Positions 1 to 4,643 of a stretch of DNA of 28,787 nucleotides are shown here, in pieces. The notes beneath the pieces were generated by a model. That model was not told the DNA's origin. It did no database searches and was given only the letters and a program-made list of their open reading frames with translations. The stretch is from CAZTZY01 sp964617765 (lineage in GTDB: Bacteria; Pseudomonadota; Gammaproteobacteria; Pseudomonadales; DT-91). The stretch covers positions 1 through 28,787 of the forward strand of contig CAZTZY010000029.1 of the NCBI GenBank assembly GCA_964617765.1. The letters run 5' to 3'. The position numbers were made by a program, and so were the translations under genes. The stretch's first letter is position 1; each line of letters begins with the position of its first letter.

Positions 1-48
1 GGCAACCCCCCCGGCCTTTCGGCCACCCCCCCTGTTTCACAGGAGGGG
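1..48. repeat. Hairpin-rich repeat element, partial copy 1
   Basis: Two adjacent hairpins are visible: GGCC-TTTC-GGCC at 13-24, and a 10-bp arm pair at 26-35 / 39-48 with loop TTC (9 of 10 paired). They are preceded by a C-run (6-12). The layout matches the right half of the fuller copy at 2579-2675: C-run, short GC hairpin, C/G-rich hairpin. The element extends off the left edge. Tandem-hairpin repeats of this style are scattered in many genomes and are often read as GVAERPGG-type peptides. Confidence 0.6.
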
Positions 49-254
49 CCAGTTAAGTCGGCCCTGGCCCAATCGAGCAGTTCGAGCAGGGCGTTGCGTT
101 CTTCGGTGGTGGTATCGAAGAAGCTGGCTATGTGGCGTTTGGGGATGATGAGTGTGTGGCCGGGTGTGATGGGGAAGCCGTCGCGGATGATGTGTGCGTG
201 GGCGTTGCTGTGCAGTATGCGTTCGCTGGGTAGTTGGCAGAATGGGCAGGGCAC
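1..254 (-). CDS. HIT-family (histidine triad) protein, N-terminal part, probably interrupted
   Basis: The minus strand reads from a GTG at 252-254 with an AAGGA ribosome site just upstream. The protein starts MPCPFC and continues through SERILHSNAHAHIIRDGFPITPGHTLIIPKRH and ALLELLDWARADL in short recognisable blocks. This is the N-terminal half of a HIT-domain nucleotide hydrolase or transferase, including the CPFC zinc-type motif. The catalytic HxHxH triad normally lies about 25-30 residues further on and is not in the window. After residue ~67 the reading frame enters the hairpin repeat at 1-48 and gives a low-complexity GVAERPGGL-like tail instead of the expected family sequence. I infer that a repeat has inserted into the gene or replaced its 3' half. 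The frame is still open at the window edge, so the true end is unknown. A gene fused to a repeat at a contig edge could also be an assembly artefact. Confidence 0.7.
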   Translation of the reverse strand, partial: MPCPFCQLPSERILHSNAHAHIIRDGFPITPGHTLIIPKRHIASFFDTTTEERNALLELLDWARADLTGPSCETGGVAERPGGL

Positions 255-312
255 GGTTTGGGGATTCCTTTCTTGTTATTTTGTTTGGGCTAGTTGGATA
301 TTGCCGAGTGGT

Positions 313-336
313 GGGCGCGATGAATCATGCCCCTAC
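313..336. repeat. GGGC...GCCCCTAC palindromic repeat, copy 1
   Basis: The sequence is GGGCGCGATGAATCATGCCCCTAC in two halves: GGGCGCGAT, then GAATCATGCCCCTAC. It is an imperfect palindrome of a short interspersed repeat with further copies at 420-443, 2137-2164 and 3013-3040. All end in GCCCCTAC. Confidence 0.65.
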
Positions 337-419
337 TAGTGCATTTGAACTAGTTGGAATATGGCACAGTTTGTGTGGGGTTGCCAGTGTTGTGAGGGTT
401 TGGGCGGGTTGTGGGGTTT

Positions 420-443
420 GGGCGTGATGAATCACGCCCCTAC
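420..443. repeat. GGGC...GCCCCTAC palindromic repeat, copy 2
   Basis: This copy is GGGCGTGAT followed by GAATCACGCCCCTAC, so the arms GGGCGTGAT / ATCACGCCC pair perfectly. It differs from copy 1 by compensating and single changes. It lies directly against the G-rich tract. Confidence 0.65.
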
Positions 444-589
444 GGAATGTTGGGTTAGGTACGTTCGGTATTGTGTGATCAGGAAAGGCGTTGTTTTTTG
501 AGGCTGCCTGTTATACTGTTCTTTTATACAGTTTTTTACATGGAGGTAGCTTGTGTTCTTTCTTTTGGGTTTTCCCTTTCTTTGCTTTA

Positions 590-605
590 ATACCAATAAT
601 GGTAT
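590..605. promoter_or_regulatory. Probable brnTA operator
   Basis: ATACCA-ATAA-TGGTAT is an inverted repeat ending 12 bases before the brnT start. It sits beside TATATT (603-608) and TATACT (610-615) boxes. BrnTA operons are autoregulated through the BrnA antitoxin, so this is the likely binding site. The same TACCA/TGGTA half-site recurs in the parD promoter at 1909-1933. Confidence 0.5.
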
Positions 606-617
606 ATTTTTTATACT

Positions 618-884
618 ATGAGCTGCTTTGAATTTGATCAGGCTAAAAGCCTTGCGAACCTTTCAAAGCACGGTATTGATTTTGTGGATGCGCAGTGTTT
701 GTGGAATGACCCCAACCTGCTGGTGATTGCCGCCCGCCCGGATATTGAAGAGCGCTGGCTGGTGGTTGGCCTGATAGGTGGCAAACACTGGTCGGCGGTG
801 ATTACCCGGCGTAGCGAGTGCATTCGCATTATTTCTGTGCGGCGGGCACGTTTGAGTGAGGTAGCGCTTTATGAAAGCGAGTGA
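618..884 (+). CDS. brnT: BrnT-family type II toxin (RNase)
   Basis: This 88-aa protein has the BrnT signature. FEFDQAKSLANLSKHGIDF near the N terminus is the family's W/F-D-x-K...N-x-KHG-I-F block. It is followed by the D-x-EERW-VVG segment and the RRA-x-x-x-E-x-x-x-YE C terminus. BrnT proteins are RelE-fold ribonucleases that arrest growth when free of BrnA. The length is typical. The downstream brnA starts 14 nt before this gene ends, so the two are translationally coupled. There is no Shine-Dalgarno sequence before the ATG, and a TATACT box lies only 2 nt upstream of it, so the mRNA may be leaderless. The start is supported by the family N terminus. Confidence 0.88.
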   Translation: MSCFEFDQAKSLANLSKHGIDFVDAQCLWNDPNLLVIAARPDIEERWLVVGLIGGKHWSAVITRRSECIRIISVRRARLSEVALYESE

Positions 885-1110
885 TTTTGACAAGAAGTTT
901 GATGATAACGAGGCTGACATTATTGCCAACCTTGATGTGGCTTCTGCCCAGCGCCCTAACCAACCGGTTAAGCGGGTGAATGTGGATTTTCCGCTATGGA
1001 TGGTTGAATCGCTGGATAAGGAAGCGGGCCGCCTGGGTATTACCCGGCAGTCGATTATCAAGGTTTGGCTGGCGGAGAAGTTGCAGCAAGCGGGTTCTGG
1101 CCGGGGGTGA
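871..1110 (+). CDS. brnA: BrnA-family antitoxin (CopG/ribbon-helix-helix type)
   Basis: This 79-aa protein overlaps brnT by 14 nt. The N-terminal part (MKASDFDKKFDDNEADI) is the acidic toxin-binding arm usual in BrnA. The C-terminal part (VNVDFPLWMVESLDKEA, then RQSIIKVWLAEKL) is a ribbon-helix-helix DNA-binding fold with the IRLWLAEKL-like helix. It should neutralise BrnT and repress the operon at the 590-605 inverted repeat. Its last codons lie inside a repeated segment that reappears at about 2046-2125, so the extreme C terminus (QQAGSGRG) may be repeat-derived. Confidence 0.87.
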   Translation: MKASDFDKKFDDNEADIIANLDVASAQRPNQPVKRVNVDFPLWMVESLDKEAGRLGITRQSIIKVWLAEKLQQAGSGRG

Positions 1111-1162
1111 ATTGGTGACACTTTGTCACCGACTGAAATACAGAAGTCTTTCGGCTGATTTT
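1078..1162. repeat. Structured repeat A, copy 1 (brnA 3' end and downstream)
   Basis: The core hairpin is GGTGACA-CTT-TGTCACC (1114-1130). It is followed 12 nt later by GAAGT (1143-1147) and then CGGCTGAT (1152-1159) and a T-run. Upstream, AAGTTGCAGCAAGC and CTGGCC-x-GGGT match the second copy at about 2046-2125. The second copy has GGTTACA/TGTAACC in the stem, a compensating base-pair change. Confidence 0.6.
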
Positions 1163-1293
1163 TTTATTCCTGTATTTATTGTGTTGATGGGTGGCGCTGG
1201 TTTGGCTGTGTGGGTGGCGTTCGGTATGGGTTGGGTACTTTGGGTATGCCTCTATTGTTGATGCTTAACAGGCTGTAATGTTTGCCGCTTGAT

Positions 1294-1314
1294 TCGTGAC
1301 GCGGTGCGCCACGA
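1294..1314. repeat. Imperfect hairpin downstream of parE
   Basis: The arms TCGTG and CACGA enclose inner arms CGC/GCG with loop GGT. It lies 24 bp beyond the parE stop, in the gap between the convergent brnTA and parDE operons. There is no convincing U-run on either strand, so a terminator role is only possible. Confidence 0.35.
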
Positions 1315-1337
1315 TTTTGAAATACTTTACCTTGTCT

Positions 1338-1652
1338 TTATCGGGGCATTACGCTTGATGGCAACCTTGAAGGCACATCCATGCTTTTGTGCAAGATGCG
1401 GATGATTTCACTGTTTTCTCCATCGGTTTTTCGATAAAAAATAATGTGGCTGCCCTGGGGGAATTGATAGTATCCCTGCTTGATGTGGTCACAGGCTTTG
1501 CCAGCGAGTGGCGTTTCGGCCAAAAAATGAAACATGTCATCACACTGTTTTATATATAGATTTCGCTGTGCCTTGCCCCAGCGACTTTCTGTATATCTGG
1601 CTATGTCTTTAAAATCTTCTTTGGCTTTGTTCGTGAGGGTAAAGGTTTTCAT
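1338..1652 (-). CDS. parE: ParE/RelE-family type II toxin
   Basis: This 104-aa protein has the ParE layout. KAKEDFKDIARYTESRWGKAQ is the N-terminal helical hairpin. LAETPLAGKACDHIKQGYYQFP and GSHIIFYRKT form the sheet with the conserved R. EIIRILHKSMDVPSRL is the C-terminal strand with the family ILH-x-x-MD motif. ParE toxins poison DNA gyrase or, for RelE relatives, cleave mRNA; the ILHKSMD ending favours ParE. It overlaps the upstream parD by 4 nt (ATGA), the usual antitoxin-first arrangement. It is full length with no disruption visible. Confidence 0.9.
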   Translation of the reverse strand: MKTFTLTNKAKEDFKDIARYTESRWGKAQRNLYIKQCDDMFHFLAETPLAGKACDHIKQGYYQFPQGSHIIFYRKTDGENSEIIRILHKSMDVPSRLPSSVMPR

Positions 1653-1891
1653 TGATGGCTTTCATCATCCAGTTCTGCAATAAATGATTCATAGCTGTAG
1701 TTTGCCTTGCCGCTTTGCTCGCCTTCTTCAAGCAGCGTGCGCAAGCCTTCCATTTTGGTTTCGCTGTTTTCAAGCATTCTTAGGCCGGCCCTGATAACTT
1801 CACTGACAGAGCCGTATCGGCCACTTTCAATTTGGTGATGGATAAAACTTTCAAAATGTTCGCCCAGGCTAATACTTGTATTTTTTGCCAT
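1649..1891 (-). CDS. parD: ParD-family antitoxin
   Basis: This 80-aa protein opens with a ribbon-helix-helix DNA-binding domain (NTSISLGEHFESFIHHQIESG, then RYGSVSEVIRAGLRMLE), the ParD/CopG-like pattern. The C-terminal ~35 residues are acidic and should wrap the ParE toxin. A GGAGAG ribosome site lies just upstream of the ATG. It is first gene of a two-gene operon with parE, overlapping by 4 nt. It should autorepress at the TACCAA...TTGGTA inverted repeat upstream. Confidence 0.9.
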   Translation of the reverse strand: MAKNTSISLGEHFESFIHHQIESGRYGSVSEVIRAGLRMLENSETKMEGLRTLLEEGEQSGKANYSYESFIAELDDESHQ

Positions 1892-1908
1892 TTCATCTCT
1901 CCGAAAAG

Positions 1909-1953
1909 TACCAATATTTAATATATTTTGGTATATGCGTTAAGGCAAGTCAA
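1909..1953 (-). promoter_or_regulatory. parDE promoter and operator
   Basis: On the minus strand a TTGACT -35 (1948-1953) is spaced 17 bp from a CAAAAT -10 (1925-1930). An inverted repeat with arms TACCAA (1909-1914) and TTGGTA (1928-1933) overlaps the -10, the expected placement for autorepression by ParD. Confidence 0.5.
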
Positions 1954-1981
1954 TGCGGGCGGGCTGATAGCACAGGTGTAT

Positions 1982-2027
1982 GACTATAGCGTTTATGGTT
2001 TGGGTTGGTTATAGCGCAAGTGCACTA
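1982..2027. repeat. Repeat B (TAGTGCA...GCGCTATA), copy 1
   Basis: The core at 2010-2027 is TATAGCGCAAGTGCACTA, a near palindrome. On the minus strand it is followed by CCCAAACC and then AAACGCTATA. The same succession occurs at 2953-2998, and the core alone recurs at 20566-20583 in the promoter of the small RNA. Confidence 0.55.
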
Positions 2028-2036
2028 TGCGTTGGC

Positions 2037-2125
2037 AAGCAAGTTACGGAAAGCCGGGCTGGCCGTGGGTAAGTGGTTACAGGTTGTAACCGTTTGCAAT
2101 GCCGGAAGTTTTACGGCTGATGTTT
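2037..2125. repeat. Structured repeat A, copy 2
   Basis: This copy has hairpin GGTTACA-GGT-TGTAACC (2075-2091), GAAGT at 2105-2109 and CGGCTGAT at 2114-2121. The spacings (13 and 4 nt) are almost the same as in copy 1 (12 and 4). The upstream AAGTTACGGAAAGC and CTGGCCGTGGGT also match copy 1. It may be the relic of a second brnA 3' end. Confidence 0.6.
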
Positions 2126-2136
2126 TGTGGTGATGG

Positions 2137-2164
2137 GCGGGCAGGTTTGGAACCTGCCCCTACA
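2137..2164. repeat. GGGC...GCCCCTAC palindromic repeat, copy 3
   Basis: GGGCAGGTT-TGG-AACCTGCCC followed by CTACAG is a perfect 9-bp-arm hairpin of the same family as 313-336 and 420-443. It lies 23 bp beyond the antitoxin stop codon at 2187, so it may also serve as an RNA 3'-end structure. Confidence 0.6.
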
Positions 2165-2186
2165 GTTGGCTTTTTGGACCGATTTC

Positions 2187-2495
2187 TTATGGCTTTATCA
2201 GCGCTTGAGGATCTTGTTCTACTTTCAGTTTTAGCCCCAGACTGCGGATGATTTGGGTAAAGCTGCTGAGTTTGGGGTTGCCATTTACGGAGAGCATTTT
2301 GTACATGCTTTCCCTGCCGAGGTGGGCGCGTTCGGCCAGGCCGGTGATGCCATCTTCCCGGGCTTCGGCGATATTCCGCAGTGCCATAAGGATAACAGCG
2401 GCATCGCCTTCGGCGAGCGCTTCGCTAAGGTATTCTGCGGCAACTTCGGGCTGGCGCAGGTGCTGGTTGTGGGTGGCTTTTACTTTACGGGGCAT
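2187..2495 (-). CDS. HigA-like addiction-module antitoxin (XRE/HTH, partner of Gp49-like toxin)
   Basis: The protein is 102 aa from the ATG at 2493-2495. The reading frame is open further upstream, but that extension translates the hairpin repeat and a spacer, so I start at MPRKVK. EYLSEALAEGDAAVILMALRNIAEA, then GITGLAERAHLGRESMYKML and GNPKLSSFTQIIRSLGLKL, match the putative addiction-module antidote family with a C-terminal helix-turn-helix. In this family the toxin gene comes first, as here. The toxin (2693-2878) is truncated, so the antitoxin is left without a functional partner in this locus. Confidence 0.88.
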   Translation of the reverse strand: MPRKVKATHNQHLRQPEVAAEYLSEALAEGDAAVILMALRNIAEAREDGITGLAERAHLGRESMYKMLSVNGNPKLSSFTQIIRSLGLKLKVEQDPQALIKP

Positions 2496-2578
2496 GGTGG
2501 TGTCTCTGTTGGTGTTGCTGCCAAAGTTGTTTGGCTTTCTAGATATCATTGGGCTGGGAGGAATGTCGCTCACTTTAG

Positions 2579-2675
2579 CCTCCACTATGAAATAGGGGAG
2601 GTGGCACGCAGTGCCGGAGGGGTCGGTTTGAACCCCTCTGTCGCTACGCGACATCTCCCCTACTACGCAGGGGAG
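2579..2675. repeat. Hairpin-rich repeat element, copy 2 (inserted in a TA operon)
   Basis: Five hairpins lie in tandem: 2579-2601 (10-bp arms, 9 paired), 2603-2615 (GGCAC/GTGCC), 2618-2637 (AGGGGT/ACCCCT), 2640-2652 (GTCGC/GCGAC) and 2655-2675 (CTCCCCT...AGGGGAG). It separates the 3'-truncated toxin from its antitoxin. The last three hairpins correspond to the partial copy at 1-48. Confidence 0.7.
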
Positions 2676-2692
2676 ACTATGACGCGCCACAT

Positions 2693-2878
2693 TTAATGTA
2701 TGCGCAATTCGCTGAGGCCTTCGCCTATGGGTTCTGAATCACCGAATAATCCCAGTTCCATTTTATCCACTTGCAACATGATTCTGGCTTTGGCCTTGGG
2801 ATCTTTAAGCCTGCCCAGCCATTGCGCATAGGGGCTTTTGCCGCGCTCATCGGTGTATTCGTTAATGGTGTTTTGCAT
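2693..2878 (-). pseudogene. HigB/Gp49-like toxin, 3'-truncated
   Basis: This 61-aa frame has the family N terminus (INEYTDERGKSPYAQWLGRL), a middle helix (KAKARIMLQVDKMELGLFG) and then SEPIGEGLSELRIH followed at once by a stop. Members of this family are normally about 95-100 aa. After ELRIH they continue with a G-x-GYR-x-YY strand and a second conserved block that carries catalytic residues. Nothing like that follows in any frame. The sequence just past the stop is the hairpin repeat 2579-2675. I infer that the repeat's arrival removed the 3' third of the gene. The promoter at 2897-2924 looks intact, so the antitoxin may still be expressed. Confidence 0.85.
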
Positions 2879-2896
2879 TGTTGCTGCATGCCCTTA

Positions 2897-2924
2897 ATTG
2901 TATCTTACAGGATACAAATTGCAA
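2897..2924 (-). promoter_or_regulatory. Promoter and operator of the truncated HigBA-type operon
   Basis: On the minus strand TTGCAA (2919-2924) is separated by 16 bp from TACAAT (2897-2902). A perfect inverted repeat TTGTATC-TTACAG-GATACAA (2898-2917, plus strand) fills the spacer and -10. The expected start of transcription is about 12 nt before the toxin ATG. Confidence 0.65.
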
Positions 2925-2952
2925 GTTGTCGAGTTCCGTTTTGTTATTGGTT

Positions 2953-2998
2953 CAATATACCGTTTTTGCAGGTTTGGGCTTATAGCGCGAATGCACTA
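2953..2998. repeat. Repeat B, copy 2
   Basis: The core TATAGCGCGAATGCACTA is at 2981-2998. On the minus strand it is followed by CCCAAACC and then AAACGGTATA, the same order as in copy 1 at 1982-2027. Confidence 0.55.
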
Positions 2999-3012
2999 GA
3001 TGTTGATGAATG

Positions 3013-3040
3013 TGCGGGCAATTCATGAATTGCCCCTACG
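3013..3040. repeat. GGGC...GCCCCTAC palindromic repeat, copy 4
   Basis: GGGCAATTCATGAATTGCCC followed by CTACG is a 20-bp perfect palindrome, 15 bp downstream of repeat B copy 2. The next 50 bases (3057-3088, plus strand) hold four G-runs with short loops. Confidence 0.65.
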
Positions 3041-3113
3041 CGGGTGGCGTTCGATTGGGGTTGGTGGGGTTGGTGGGGTTGATATGGGTGCCTGCTAACC
3101 CCGTGCCCTGGTT

Positions 3114-4487
3114 TTATAACGCATCGAGTGCATCTTGCAGTTTATCTACCGCCACTACTTCCATGCCTTTGATGGCTTCGCGCGGGGCGTTGGCCTTGGG
3201 CACAATGGCACGCTTGAAGCCGTGTTTAGCGGCTTCTTGCAGGCGTTCTTGCCCGCTGGGTACGGGGCGGATTTCGCCCGATAAACCCACTTCGCCAAAT
3301 ACCACTAAATCTTGCGGGAGTACGCGGCTTTTTAAACTGGAAACGATGGCGATCAACACGGCAAGATCGGCGCCGGTTTCTAACACTTTGACGCCACCCA
3401 CCACATTCACAAATACATCTTGCCCGCCGGCCTGTACGCCGCCGTGACGGTGTAATACGGCCAGTAACATGGCGATGCGGTTTTGGTCTACGCCTACCGC
3501 AACGCGGCGCGGGCTGCCGAGCGAACTGTCGTCAACCAGTGCCTGTATTTCTACCAGCAGCGGGCGCGTGCCTTCCCATACCACCATGACTACGCTGCCT
3601 GATGAGGGTTCTTGCCCGCGCGAGAGAAAAATCGCGGAGGGATTTTTTACTTCTTTCAAACCTTGGCTGGTCATGGCGAATACGCCGATTTCGTTCACTG
3701 CGCCAAAGCGGTTTTTGTGGCCACGCAGGGTGCGGTAGCGGCTGTCGGTGGAGCCTTCAAGCATGATGAAGGTGTCGATCATGTGTTCTAACACTTTTGG
3801 CCCTGCGAGGCTGCCATCTTTGGTAACATGGCCGACCAAAAATAATATGGTGCCGGTTTGTTTGGCGAAGCGCGTGAGGTAGGCGGCGCATTCGCGTACT
3901 TGCGTAACGCTGCCGGGTGCGGAGGGCACTTCGGGCATGTGCATCACTTGGATAGAATCGATGACCATGATTTTGGGCTGGGCCTTGCCGGCGAGGCGGG
4001 TGATTTCCTGTACGTTGGTTTCGGCGAGCATTTGCAGTTTGTCCATCGGCAAGCCCAGGCGCTGGGCGCGCATGGCGACTTGTTGCAAGGATTCTTCGCC
4101 GGTGATGTACAGGGCGCTGTGGTTTTGTGATAGCTGGCACAGTACTTCGAGCAGCAGGGTACTTTTGCCGGCACCGGGATCGCCGCCGATGAGTATCGCG
4201 GAACCGTGCACAAGGCCGCCGCCTAAAACACGATCGAGTTCGCCGACGCCAGTGGTTAATCGGGGTTGTTCTTTTAAATCAATTTCGCCGAGGATTTGTA
4301 TGCTGGTATCGCCACTTGCGGCGCCGGCATAACCCTGGAACACGGCTTTACCGCCGGTAGTGCCGGGCGATTCGAGCACGATTTCTTTCATGGTGTTCCA
4401 GACGCCGCATTCGTCGCACTGGCCCTGCCATTTCTGGTGTTCTCCACCGCATTCCGTGCAGACGTAGGCTTTTTTGGCTTTGGCCAT
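3114..4487 (-). CDS. radA: DNA repair protein RadA
   Basis: RadA is a RecA-like branch-migration ATPase that works in recombinational repair. The 457-aa protein begins with a C4 zinc finger (CTECGG...CDECG), then the Walker A motif GGDPGAGKST at about 95-104, the RadA-specific KNRFG motif near 255, and a C-terminal Lon-protease-like domain (VFVNVVGGVKV...FGEVGLSGEIRPV). I start at the ATG at 4485-4487, with an AAGGAA site 7 nt upstream. An in-frame ATG 45 nt earlier is possible but adds a KQQKEQK-type tail that is not family sequence. Its length matches E. coli RadA (about 460 aa). It is divergent from the DnaT-like gene, across a 156-bp gap. Confidence 0.96.
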   Translation of the reverse strand: MAKAKKAYVCTECGGEHQKWQGQCDECGVWNTMKEIVLESPGTTGGKAVFQGYAGAASGDTSIQILGEIDLKEQPRLTTGVGELDRVLGGGLVHGSAILIGGDPGAGKSTLLLEVLCQLSQNHSALYITGEESLQQVAMRAQRLGLPMDKLQMLAETNVQEITRLAGKAQPKIMVIDSIQVMHMPEVPSAPGSVTQVRECAAYLTRFAKQTGTILFLVGHVTKDGSLAGPKVLEHMIDTFIMLEGSTDSRYRTLRGHKNRFGAVNEIGVFAMTSQGLKEVKNPSAIFLSRGQEPSSGSVVMVVWEGTRPLLVEIQALVDDSSLGSPRRVAVGVDQNRIAMLLAVLHRHGGVQAGGQDVFVNVVGGVKVLETGADLAVLIAIVSSLKSRVLPQDLVVFGEVGLSGEIRPVPSGQERLQEAAKHGFKRAIVPKANAPREAIKGMEVVAVDKLQDALDAL

Positions 4488-4643
4488 TTTTTGTTCCTTT
4501 TGCTGTTTAGCTGTTTCTGGTTTGCCATTCACTGCGGGTTATAGGTGTCGGGTTAAAACCGACCTCTGTACCCGCATAAAACAAATTCCGGTTCGGAAGA
4601 TTGATTCTAGCAAGCTCTACCCCTATCGCGTAGAATTTGCTGC

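Larger units (their letters stand above)
255..617. other. Intergenic region with palindromic repeats and a G-rich tract
   Basis: No convincing gene is seen here. The region holds two copies of a GGGC...GCCCCTAC palindrome (313-336 and 420-443), a direct repeat of CTAGTTGGA near 289 and 349, and a G-run tract (396-422) on the plus strand. The brnT control region is at its right end. Short open frames across 94-427 have the G/T-rich composition of antisense to HIT plus repeat and look spurious. Confidence 0.6.

Noticed and set aside
94..427. Two plus-strand open frames (81 and 77 aa) in the first 430 bases
   Set aside because: They are antisense to the HIT-family coding region and run through palindromic repeats, with no family resemblance and no ribosome site.
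2496..2690. N-terminal extension of the antitoxin frame up to 2690
   Set aside because: The extra 65 residues translate the hairpin repeat and a spacer. The family start is at 2495.
2253..2696. 147-aa plus-strand frame opposite the HigA-like antitoxin
   Set aside because: It is the mirror of the antitoxin and the hairpin repeat. The minus-strand protein has clear family motifs and this one has none.
3057..3088. Tandem TTGGTGGGG units as a start of a CRISPR or VNTR array
   Set aside because: There are only about three short units without spacers. Better described as a G-rich tract.
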